Of a DNA stretch of 64,000 bases, positions 38,758 through 50,800 are shown piece after piece. The position numbers were made by a program, and so were the translations under genes. Position 1 is the first letter of the stretch. The number at the start of each line of letters is the position of its first letter. Source of the DNA: Oscarella lobularis. Taxonomy: Eukaryota; Porifera; Homoscleromorpha; Homosclerophorida; Oscarellidae. The stretch covers positions 1,612,001-1,676,000 of the forward strand of contig NC_089194.1 of assembly GCF_947507565.1 (NCBI RefSeq), read 5' to 3'. A model generated the notes under the pieces. That model was not told the origin of the DNA. It did no database searches and worked only from the letters and a program-made list of their open reading frames with translations.

Positions 38758-40370
38758 CTAACGTTCATCAGGTTCCCCAATACCGGACAAATCAACGAGA
38801 ACTTTAACAAACATGCAATCATCCTTGATAAACGTCCCACCGTCAAGCGTTGCCAGGGAAACAAAGAGGGGACACCCACTCGCAGTATTCATCTCTTTGC
38901 GCGGTCGCTGAAACGACGACGACGCGGGATCGGGACGAAACGCGTCGGAAACGTGATTTCGCTCAGGCCCTTGATCAATCAAAACGAGCGTCACCTTCTG
39001 GCGAAAGGGCCACGGTAGAAGCGAATCAAATTCGCCTCTCATCACCGTAAAAAATAGAGACAAGTGCGTTCCCAAGCCCATACCGTCGCCATGGAAATAG
39101 AGACGCGCGCACATCTTGTAGCCACATGGGGACAGCATGGGGACGTGTAGAAGGGCTGGGAATAGATAGAAGGGACTTTCCCCGATGCCGCTTCGCGTCG
39201 TCGTCGTCTGACGTCAGTGATCTTCCATAGGAGAACGCCTCGCGTGTATTTATTATCGATGAGATCCAGACGAACGCCGTGTTCAGCGAGGCGGATGTCG
39301 TGCGACGCGATGACGCGATCATGCGCCGGATCTTTGTTCTTTTTCAATTCGGATATCTCTTGCGATTGGGTGGCGACGATTTCTTCAAATTTGAGCATTT
39401 TTTCGGTGAACATTGTGAAGTGACGTGTCGGATTGTCGATCACGTGACGCGTCTCTTTTTGAAGATTGTCCACGCTCTGGTAACAAGCTTCGAGAATTTT
39501 TGCTTGAACGATTTTCTGATTGGCTTCCATATCGCCACAATGTTCCTCGACGTCATTGATTTTAACGCGAAGCGATTCAATAGCGGCGATCGTTTTTTCG
39601 TCGCCGGTTGGGACTTTAAGTGAGGACAGAGTCATTGTCACTTCGTTCAGAGTTTTAGCGATGTGAGCCACGTGCTCTATTAGGGAATCCTTGTTATGTG
39701 CGGAGAGGGCTTTGCGTTGTAGCTAAAGGGGAGGAGAGTTGCTTAGGAATTTATCTATCTATAGAGAGTGTCTCTGTGTACCTGTTGAGTGCATCCAAGC
39801 ACCTCACAGGATATGTCTTTATCTGGGCATGATAGTTCTAAGTGCTGAGATACCTAAAGGAGGAAAAGTGTCCTATTATTTCCTATGTGTACTGCTTATG
39901 TGATCTCTTACCTTGTCTTCGGGAATTTCTTCTGAGCAAACGGGGCATTTAACCATAGATAACTGTTTCCAAATCCCTGACTTAATTTCTAATATGTATT
40001 ATTCCATGTACGTACCTTTTCATCTTTATGAATAATACTTCTATACTGACACTCGTCTTTCATGTGACGCTGCAACCAAGGCAAAGAAAATTCGACTACA
40101 AGTCCAACACACTAGATAAGTGACTGACTTTGAGCAGAGCTTGCTTTCCCTGCCAACTGCATCCTTCCTCTTTCCGATTGCAGTAGACCTCGAGCTCGGA
40201 TATCTCCTTATCGGCAAATACGTCTCTCCAAACCTGTAAGCTCAATAACGACTCGTTTAGGTGACTCTGCTATCGTGTACCTTCACCTCCCTCAGTTTCG
40301 CTCCGCATTTTGGGCATTCAGGCTCTTCGTCCTTTCTAATCATACATCCGGCTCACGATCCTTCGAGGAA
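38758..40370 (-). pseudogene. TRAF3-like pseudogene, copy A (RING lost, MATH frameshifted)
   Basis: This is a near-identical copy of the intact TRAF gene at 60879-62661, with the same exons for the TRAF zinc fingers (around 39790-40350), coiled coil and MATH domain. Two defects are visible. In the MATH domain, at about 39126-39136, an 11-bp insertion that duplicates part of CATGGGGACAG shifts the frame, so the reading frame ends early in ...CLYFLR instead of continuing through the second half of the domain. At the 5' end, similarity stops in the first intron at about 40375, where Thr-codon satellite begins, so the RING exon is absent. The remaining exons look undamaged, which implies recent loss. 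A truncated product of the zinc finger and coiled-coil part cannot be excluded. Confidence 0.85.
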
Positions 40371-40374
40371 GTTT

Positions 40375-40633
40375 GCTCCAACTACTCCAGAAGTCAGTAG
40401 AGGCTCCAACTACTCCAGAAGTCAGTACAGAGGCTCCAACTACTACAAAGGCTCCAACTACTACAAAGGCTCCAACTACTACAGAGGCTCCAACTACTCC
40501 AGATGTAAGTAGAGGCTCCAACTACTCCAGAAGTCAGTACAGAGGCCCCAACTACTCCAGAAGTCAGTACAGAGGCTCCAACTATTCCAGAAGTCAGTAG
40601 AGGCTCCAACTACTACAAAGGCTCCAACTACTA
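40375..40633. repeat. Thr/Pro-codon repeat, left outer shell
   Basis: Imperfect repeats of 'ggctccaactactccagaag' and 'ggctccaactactacaaa'. One + frame reads EAPTTPEVSTEAPTTTKAP, a mucin-like composition. The same repeat is found at 58.07-58.14 and 59.46-59.62 kb. Confidence 0.9.
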
Positions 40634-40897
40634 AATTGACCCCAGGACAAATTGTCCCCAGGACAAATTGTCACAGGACAAATTGTCCCCAGGACAAATT
40701 GTCCCCATGACAAAATGTCCCCAGGACAAATTGTCCCAGGACAAATTGTCCCAGGACAAATTGTCCCAGGACAAATTGTCCACAGAACAAATTGTCCACA
40801 GAACAAATTGTCCCAGGACAAATTGTTCCAGGACAAATTGTCCACAGAACAAATTGTCCTGGGGACAAATGGTCTCAGGACAAATTGTCCCCAGGAA
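40634..40897. repeat. GGACAAATTGTCC satellite, left block
   Basis: About 17 copies of a 14-16 bp unit whose core GGACAAATTGTCC is a palindrome around a single A. The spacing between cores varies by one or two C or A bases. Confidence 0.95.
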
Positions 40898-41893
40898 ATT
40901 ACAGGGGGTTAGCCAACGGGTCTCTCCAGTAATAAACTACAGCGAAATTACAGGGGGCTAGCCAGCGGGTCTCTCCTGTAATAAACTACAGCGAAATTAC
41001 AGAGGGTTAGCCAACGGGTCTCTCCTGTAATAAACTACAGCGAAATTACAGGGGGTTAGCCAACGGGTCTCTCCTGTAATAAAGTACAGCGAATTTACAG
41101 GGGTTAGCCAACGGGTCTCTCCTGTAATAAATTACAGCGAAATTACAGGGGCTAGCCAATGGGTCTCTCCTGTAATAAATTACAGCGAAATTACAGGGGG
41201 TTAGCCAACGGGTCTCTCCTGTAATAAATTACAGCGAAATTACAGGGGCTAGCTAATGGGTCTCTCCTGTAATAAACTACAGCGAAATTACAGGGACTAG
41301 CCAACGGGTCTCTCCTGTAATAAATTACAGCGAAATTATAGGGAACTAGGCAACGGGTCTTTCCTGTAATAAATTACAGCGAAATTAAAGGGGGCTAGCC
41401 AACGGGTCTCTCCAGTAATAAACTACAGCGAAATTACAGGGGGTTAGCCAGCGGGTCTCTCCTGTAATAAATTACAGCGAAATTACAGGGGGTTAGCCAA
41501 AGGGTCTCTCCTGTAATAAATTACAGCGAAATTACAGGGGCTAGCCAACGGGTCTCTCCTGTAATAAATTACAGCGAAATTACAGTGGTTAGCCAATGGG
41601 TCTCTCCTGTAATAAATTACAGCGAAATTACAGGGGCTAGCCAACAAGTCTCTCCTGCAATAAATTACAGCGAATTTACAGGGGGCTAGCAAACGGGTCT
41701 CTCCTGTAATAAATTACAGCGAAATTACAGGGGGCTAGCCAACGGGTCTCTCCTGTAATAAAGTACAGCGAAACTACAGGGGGTTAGCCAACGGTTCTCT
41801 CCTGTAATAAATTACAGCGAAATTACAGGGTGCTAGCCATCGGTTCTCTCCTGTAATAAATTACAGCGAAATTACAGGGTGCTAGCCATCGGT
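40898..41893. repeat. 48-50 bp satellite, left block
   Basis: About 20 copies of a unit with 'ggggctagccaacgggtctc', 'tcctgtaataaattacag' and 'cgaaattacag'. The CTGTAATAAATTACAG palindrome and the overall order match the 49-bp satellite inside the PLC-beta intron, so the two are related families. Confidence 0.95.
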
Positions 41894-44800
41894 TGAAGGT
41901 ACTCAATACGTTTTCTGTTGAAGGTACTCATTACGTTTTCTGTTGAAGGTACTCAATATGTTTTCTGTTGAAGGTACTCATTATGTTTTCTGTTAAACGT
42001 TCTCAACATGTTTTCTGTTTTCTGTTGAAGGTACTCAATATGTTTTCTGTTGAAGGTACTCATTACGTTTTCTGTTGAAGGTACTCAATGTTTTCTGTTG
42101 AAGGTACTCATTATGTTTTCTGTTAAACGTATTCAATATGTTTTCTGTTGAACGTACTCAATATGTTTTCTGTTTTCTGTTGTAGGTACAGTGTACTCAA
42201 TCTGTTTTCTTTTTCTGTTGTAGGTACTCAATGTTTTCTGTTTTCTGTTGTAGGTCTCAATCTGTTTTCTGTTTTCTGTTGAACGTACTCAATATGTTTT
42301 CTGTTTTCTGTTGAAGGTACTCAATATGTTTTCTGTTGAAGGTACTCATTATGTTTTCTGTTGAAGGTACTCAATATGTTTTCTGTTGAAGGTACTCATT
42401 ATGTTTTCTGTTGAAGGTACTCAATATGTTTTCTGTTGAAGGTACTCATTATGTTTTCTGTTGTATTTACTCAATATGTTTTCTGTTGAAGGTACTGAAT
42501 GTGTTTTCTGTTGAAGGTACTGAATGTGTTTTCTGTTGAAGGTACTGAATGTGTTTTCTGTTGTAGGTACTCAATATGTTTTCTGTTGTAGGTACTCAAT
42601 ATGTTTTCTGTTGTAGGTACTCAATGTGTTTTCTGTTGTAGGTACTCAATGTGTTTTCTGTTGTAGGTACTCAATGTGTTTTCTGTTGTAGGTACTCAAT
42701 GTGTTTTCTGTTGTAGGTACTCAATATGTTTTCTGTTGTAGGTACTCATTGTGTTTTCTGTTGAAGGTACTCAATATGTTTTCTGTTTTAGGTACTCAAT
42801 ATGTTTTCTGTTGAAGGTACTCAATATGTTTTCTGTTTTAGGTACTCAATATGTTTTCTGTTGAAGGTACTGAATGTGTTTTCTGTTGAAGGTACTGAAT
42901 GTTTTTTCTGTTGAAGGTACTGAATGTGTTTTCTGTTGAAGGTACTCAATGTGTTTTCTGTTGTAGGTACTCAATATGTTTTCTGTTGTAGGCACTGAAT
43001 GTGTTTTCTGTTGAAGGTACTGAATGTGTTTTCTGTTGTAGGTACTGAATGTGTTTTCTGTTGAAGGTACTGAATGTGTTTTCTGTTGTAGGTACTCAAT
43101 ATGTTTTCTGTTGTAGGTACTCAATATGTTTTCTGTTGTAGGTACTCAATGTGTTTTCTGTTGTATTTACTCAATATGTTTTCTGTTGAAGGTACTGAAT
43201 GTGTTATCTGTTGAAGGTACTCAATGTGTTTTCTGTTGAAGGTACTCAATGTGTATTCTGTTGTAGGTACTGAATGTGTTTTCTGTTGAAGTTACTCAAT
43301 ATGTTTTCTGTTGTAGGTACTCAATGTGTTTTCTGTTGAAGTTACTGAATGTGTTTTCTGTTGTAGGTACTCAATGTGTTTTCTGTTGGAGGTACTCAAT
43401 ATGTTTTCTGTTTTAGGTACTCAGTATGTTTTCTGTTGAAGGTACTGAATGTGTTTTCTGTTGAAGGTACTCAATGTTTTCTGTTGAAGGTACTGAATGT
43501 GTTTTCTGTTGTAGGTACTCAATGTGTTTTCTGTTGAAGGTACTCAATATTTTTCTGTTGAAGGTACTGTACTCAATATGTTTTCTGTTTTCTGTTGAAG
43601 GTACTCAATATGTTTTCTGTTGAAGGTACTCATTATGTTTTCTGTTGAAGGTACTCATTATGTTTTCTGTTGAACGTATTCAATATGTTTTCTGTTGAAC
43701 GTACTCAATATGTTTTCTGTTTTCTGTTGTAGGTACTCAATACGTTTTCTGTTGAAGGTACTCATTACGTTTTCTGTTGAAGGTACTCATGACGTTTTCT
43801 GTTGAAGGTATTCAATATGTTTTCTGTTGAACGTACTCAATATGTTTTCTGTTTTCTGTTGTAGGTACTCAATACGTTTTCTGTTGAAGGTACTCATTAC
43901 GTTTTCTGTTGAAGGTACTCAATATGTTTTCTGTTGAAGGTACTCATTATGTTTTCTGTTGAAGGTACTCATTATGTTTTCTGTTAAACGTATTCAATAT
44001 GTTTTTTGTTGACGTATTCAATATGTTTTCCGTTTTCTGTTGAAGGTACTCAATATGTTTTCTGTTGAAGGTACTCAATACGTTTTCTGTTGAAGGTACT
44101 CAATACGTTTTCTGTTGAAGGTACTCATTACGTTTTCTCTTGAACGTACTCAATATGTTTTCTGTTGAAGGTACTCATTATGTTTTCTGTTAAACGTACT
44201 CAACATGTTTTCTGTTTTCTGTTGAAGGTACTCAATATGTTTTCTGTTGAAGGTACTCATTACGTTTTCTGTTGAAGGTACTCAATGTTTTCTGTTGAAG
44301 GTACTCATTATGTTTTCTGTTAAACGTATTCAATATGTTTTCTGTTGAACGTACTCAATATGTTTTCTGTTTTCTGTTGTAGGTACAGTGTACTCAATCT
44401 GTTTTCTTTTTCTGTTGTAGGTACTCAATGTTTTCTGTTTTCTGTTGTAGGTCTCAATCTGTTTTCTGTTTTCTGTTGAACGTACTCAATATGTTTTCTG
44501 TTTTCTGTTGAAGGTACTCAATATGTTTTCTGTTGAAGGTACTCATTATGTTTTCTGTTGAAGGTACTCAATGTTTTCTGTTGAAGGTACTCATTATGTT
44601 TTCTGTTAAACGTATTCAATATGTTTTCTGTTGAACGTACTCAATATGTTTTCTGTTTTCTGTTGTATGTACTCAATATGTTTTCTGTTTTCTGTTGAAG
44701 GTACTCAATATGTTTTCTGTTGAAGGTACTCATTATGTTTTCTGTTAAACGTATTCAATATTTTTTCTGTTGAACGTACTCAATATGTTTTCTGTTTTCT

Positions 44801-47800
44801 GTTGTAGGTACAGTGTACTCAATCTGTTTTCTTTTTCTGTTGTAGGTACTCAATGTTTTCTGTTTTCTGTTGTAGGTACTCAATATGTTTTCTGTTTTCT
44901 GTTGAAGGTACTCAATATGTCTTCTGTTTTCTGTTGAAGGTACTCATTATGTTTTCTGTTGAAGGTACTCATTATGTTTTCTGTTGAAGGTACTCAATAT
45001 GTTTTCTGTTGAAGGTACTCATTACGTTTTCTGTTGAAGGTACTCATTACGTTTTCTGTTGAAGGTATTCAATATGTTTTCTGTTGAACGTACTCAATAT
45101 GTTTTCTGTTTTCTGTTGTAGGTACTCAATACGTTTTCTGTTGAAGGTACTCATTACGTTTTCTGTTGAAGGTACTCAATATGTTTTCTGTTGAAGGTAC
45201 TCATTATGTTTTCTGTTGAAGGTACTCATTATGTTTTCTGTTAAACGTATTCAATATGTTTTTTGTTGACGTATTCAATATGTTTTCTGTTTTCTGTTGA
45301 AGGTACTCAATATGTTTTCTGTTGAAGGTACTCAATACGTTTTCTGTTGAAGGTACTCAATACGTTTTCTGTTGAAGGTACTCATTATGTTTTCTGTTAA
45401 ACGTATTCAATATGTTTTCTGTTGAACGTACTCAATATGTTTTCTGTTTTCTGTTGTAGGTACAGTGTACCCAATCTGTTTTCTTTTTCTGTTGTAGGTA
45501 CTCAATGTTTTCTGTTTTCTGTTGTAGGTCTCAATCTGTTTTCTGTTTTCTGTTGAACGTACTCAATATGTTTTCTGTTTTCTGTTGAAGGTACTCAATA
45601 TGTTTTCTGTTGAAGGTACTCATTATGTTTTCTGTTGAAGGTACTCAATGTTTTCTGTTGAAGGTACTCATTATGTTTTCTGTTAAAGGTATTCAATATG
45701 TTTTCTGTTGAACGTACTCAATATGTTTTCTGTTTTCTGTTGTATGTACTCAATATGTTTTCTGTTTTCTGTTGAAGGTACTCAATATGTTTTCTGTTGA
45801 AGGTACTCATTATGTTTTCTGTTAAACGTATTCAATATTTTTTCTGTTGAACGTACTCAATATGTTTTCTGTTTTCTGTTGTAGGTACAGTGTACTCAAT
45901 CTGTTTTCTTTTTCTGTTGTAGGTACTCAATGTTTTCTGTTTTCTGTTGTAGGTCTCAATCTGTTTTCTGTTTTCTGTTGAACGTACTCAATATGTTTTC
46001 TGTTTTCTGTTGAAGGTACTCAATATGTTTTCTGTTGAAGGTACTCATTATGTTTTCTGTTGAAGGTACTCAATATGTTTTCTGTTGAAGGTACTCATTA
46101 TGTTTTCTGTTAAACGTATTCAATATGTTTTCTGTTGAACGTACTCAATATGTTTTCTGTTTTCTGTTGTAGGTACTCAATATGTTTTCTGTTTTCTGTT
46201 GAAGGTACTCAATATGTTTTCTGTTGAAGGTACTCATTATGTTTTCTGTTAAACGTTCTCAACATGTTTTCTGTTTTCTGTTGAAGGTACTCAATATGTT
46301 TTCTGTTGAAGGTACTCATTACGTTTTCTGTTGAAGGTACTCATTATGTTTTCTGTTGAAGGTACTCAATATGTTTTCTGTTGAAGGTACTCATTATGTT
46401 TTCTGTTAAACGTATTCAATATGTTTTCTGTTGAACGTACACAATATGTTTTCTGTTTTCTGTTGTAGGTACTCAATATGTTTTCTGTTTTCTGTTGAAG
46501 GTACTCAATATGTTTTCTGTTAAACGTATTCAATATGTTTTCTGTTGAACGTACTCAATATGTTTTCTGTTTTCTGTTGTAGGTACAGTGTACCCAATCT
46601 GTTTTCTTTTTCTGTTGTAGGTACTCAATGTTTTCTGTTTTCTGTTGTAGGTCTCAATCTGTTTTCTGTTTTCTGTTGAACGTACTCAATATGTTTTCTG
46701 TTTTCTGTTGAAGGTACTCAATATGTTTTCTGTTGAAGGTACTCATTATGTTTTCTGTTGAAGGTACTCAATGTTTTCTGTTGAAGGTACTCATTATGTT
46801 TTCTGTTAAACGTATTCAATATGTTTTCTGTTGAACGTACTCAATATGTTTTCTGTTTTCTGTTGTATGTACTCAATATGTTTTCTGTTTTCTGTTGAAG
46901 GTACTCAATATGTTTTCTGTTGAAGGTACTCATTATGTTTTCTGTTAAACGTATTCAATATTTTTTCTGTTGAACGTACTCAATATGTTTTCTGTTTTCT
47001 GTTGTAGGTACAGTGTACTCAATCTGTTTTCTTTTTCTGTTGTAGGTACTCAATGTTTTCTGTTTTCTGTTGTAGGTCTCAATCTGTTTTCTGTTTTCTG
47101 TTGAACGTACTCAATATGTTTTCTGTTTTCTGTTGAAGGTACTCAATATGTTTTCTGTTGAAGGTACTCATTATGTTTTCTGTTGAAGGTACTCAATATG
47201 TTTTCTGTTGAAGGTACTCATTATGTTTTCTGTTGAACGTACTCAATATGTTTTCTGTTTTCTGTTGTAGGTACTCAATATGTTTTCTGTTTTCTGTTGA
47301 AGGTACTCAATATGTTTTCTGTTTTCTGTTGAAGGTACTCATTATGTTTTCTGTTGAAGGTACTCATTATGTTTTCTGTTGAAGGTACTCAATATGTTTT
47401 CTGTTGAAGGTACTCATTACGTTTTCTGTTGAAGGTATTCAATATGTTTTCTGTTGAACGTACTCAATATGTTTTCTGTTTTCTGTTGTAGGTACTCAAT
47501 ACGTTTTCTGTTGAAGGTACTCATTACGTTTTCTGTTGAAGGTACTCAAAATGTTTTCTGTTGAAGGTACTCATTATGTTTTCTGTTGAAGGTACTCATT
47601 ATGTTTTCTGTTAAACGTATTCAATATGTTTTTTGTTGACGTATTTAATATGTTTTCTGTTTTCTGTTGAAGGTACTCAATATGTTTTCTGTTGAAGGTA
47701 CTCAATACGTTTTCTGTTGTAGGTCTCAATCTGTTTTCTGTTTTCTGTTGAACGTACTCAATATGTTTTCTGTTTTCTGTTGAAGGTACTCAATATGTTT

Positions 47801-50800
47801 TCTGTTGAAGGTACTCATTATGTTTTCTGTTGAAGGTACTCAATGTTTTCTGTTGAAGGTACTCATTATGTTTTCTGCTAAACGTATTCAATATGTTTTC
47901 TGTTGAACGTATTCAATATGTTTTCTGTTTTCTGTTGTATGTACTCAATATGTTTTCTGTTTTCTGTTGAAGGTACTCAATATGTTTTCTGTTGAAGGTA
48001 CTCATTATGTTTTCTGTTAAACGTATTCAATATTTTTTCTGTTGAACGTACTCAATTTGTTTTCTGTTTTCTGTTGTAGGTACAGTGTACTCAATCTGTT
48101 TTCTTTTTCTGTTGTAGGTACTCAATGTTTTCTGTTTTCTGTTGTAGGTCTCAATCTGTTTTCTGTTTTCTGTTGAACGTACTCAATGTTTTCTGTTTTC
48201 TGTTGAAGGTACTCAACATGTTTTCTGTTGAAGGTACTCATTATGTTTTCTGTTAAACGTATTCAATATGTTTTCTGTTGAACGTACTCAATATGTTTTC
48301 TGTTTTCTGTTGTAGGTACTCAATATGTTTTCTGTTTTCTGTTGAAGGTACTCAATATGTTTTCTGTTGAAGGTACTCATTATGTTTTCTGTTGAAGGTA
48401 CTCATTATGTTTTCTGTTGAAGGTACTCAATATGTTTTCTGTTGAAGGTACTCATTATGTTTTCTGTTAAACGTATTCAATATGTTTTCTGTTGAACGTA
48501 CTCAATATGTTTTCTGTTTTCTGTTGTAGGTACTCAATATGTTTTCTGTTTTCTGTTGAAGGTACTCATTATGTTTTCTGTTGAAGGTACTCATTATGTT
48601 TTCTGTTGAAGGTACTCAATATGTTTTCTGTTGAAGGTACTCATTACGTTTTCTGTTGAAGGTACTCATTACGTTTTCTGTTGAAGGTATTCAATATGTT
48701 TTCTGTTGAACGTACTCAATATGTTTTCTGTTTTCTGTTGTAGGTACTCAATACGTTTTCTGTTGAAGGTACTCATTACGTTTTCTGTTGAAGGTACTCA
48801 ATATGTTTTCTGTTGAAGGTACTCATTATGTTTTCTGTTGAAGGTACTCATTATGTTTTCTGTTAAACGTATTCAATATGTTTTTTGTTGACGTATTCAA
48901 TATGTTTTCTGTTTTCTGTTGAAGGTACTCAATATGTTTTCTGTTGAAGGTACTCAATACGTTTTCTGTTGAAGGTACTCAATACGTTTTCTGTTGAAGG
49001 TACTCATTACGTTTTCTGTTGAAGGTACTCAATATGTTTTCTGTTGAAGGTACTCATTATGTTTTGTGTTAAACGTACTCAACATGTTTTCTGTTTTCTG
49101 TTGAAGGTACTCAATATGTTTTCTGTTGAAGGTACTCATTACGTTTTCTGTTGAAGGTACTCAATGTTTTCTGTTGAAGGTACTCATTATGTTTTCTGTT
49201 AAACGTATTCAATATGTTTTCTGTTGAACGTACTCAATATGTTTTCTGTTTTCTGTTGTAGGTACAGTGTACTCAATCTGTTTTCTTTTTCTGTTGTAGG
49301 TACTCAATGTTTTCTGTTTTCTGTTGTAGGTCTCAATCTGTTTTCTGTTTTCTGTTGAACGTACTCAATATGTTTTCTGTTTTCTGTTGAAGGTACTCAA
49401 TATGTTTTCTGTTGAAGGTACTCATTATGTTTTCTGTTGAAGGTACTCAATGTTTTCTGTTGAAGGTACTCATTATGTTTTCTGTTAAACGTATTCAATA
49501 TGTTTTCTGTTGAACGTACTCAATATGTTTTCTGTTTTCTGTTGTATGTACTCAATATGTTTTCTGTTTTCTGTTGAAGGTACTCAATATGTTTTCTGTT
49601 GAAGGTACTCATTATGTTTTCTGTTAAACGTATTCAATATTTTTTCTGTTGAACGTACTCAATATGTTTTCTGTTTTCTGTTGTAGGTACAGTGTACTCA
49701 ATCTGTTTTCTTTTTCTGTTGTAGGTACTCAATGTTTTCTGTTTTCTGTTGTAGGTCTCAATCTGTTTTCTGTTTTCTGTTGAACGTACTCAATATGTTT
49801 TCTGTTTTCTGTTGAAGGTACTCAATATGTTTTCTGTTGAAGGTACTCATTATGTTTTCTGTTGAAGGTACTCAATATGTTTTCTGTTGAAGGTACTCAT
49901 TATGTTTTCTGTTAAACGTATTCAATATGTTTTCTGTTGAACGTACTCAATATGTTTTCTGTTTCTGTTGTAGGTACTCAATATGTTTTCTGTTTTCTGT
50001 TGAAGGTACTCAATATGTTTTCTGTTGAAGGTACTCATTATGTTTTCTGTTGAAGGTACTCAATATGTTTTCTGTTGAAGGTACTCATTATGTTTTCTGT
50101 TAAACGTATTCAATATGTTTTCTGTTGAACGTACTCAATATGTTTTCTGTTTTCTGTTGAAGGTACTCAATATGTTTTCTGTTTTCTGTTGAAGGTACTC
50201 ATTATGGTTTCTGTTGAAGGTACTCATTATGTTTTCTGTTGAAGGTACTCAATATGTTTTCTGTTGAAGGTACTCATTACGTTTTCTGTTGAAGGTACTC
50301 ATTACGTTTTCTGTTGAAGGTATTCAATATGTTTTCTGTTGAACGTACTCAATATGTTTTCTGTTTTCTGTTGTAGGTACTCAATACGTTTTCTGTTGAA
50401 GGTACTCATTACGTTTTCTGTTGAAGGTACTCAATATGTTTTCTGTTGAAGGTACTCATTATGTTTTCTGTTGAAGGTACTCATTATGTTTTCTGTTAAA
50501 CGTATTCAATATGTTTTTTGTTGACGTATTCAATATGTTTTCTGTTTTCTGTTGAAGGTACTCAATATGTTTTCTGTTGAAGGTACTCAATACGTTTTCT
50601 GTTGAAGGTACTCAATACGTTTTCTGTTGAAGGTACTCATTACGTTTTCTGTTGAAGGTACTCAATATGTTTTCTGTTGAAGGTACTCATTATGTTTTCT
50701 GTTAAACGTACTCAACATGTTTTCTGTTTTCTGTTGAAGGTACTCAATATGTTTTCTGTTGAAGGTACTCATTACGTTTTCTGTTGAAGGTACTCAATGT

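Noticed and set aside
39217-39671. Plus-strand frame of 114 codons opposite the TRAF coiled coil, also at 61389-61733
   Set aside because: It is the antisense shadow of the TRAF exon, which has clear domain similarity on the minus strand.
29298-43124. Numerous open frames of 60-95 codons such as the 25-residue repeats with RKHIQYLQQKTHSVPS
   Set aside because: Three 25-bp monomers make 75 bases, so any stop-free register gives an open 25-residue repeat. They follow the satellite exactly and have no splice or start context.
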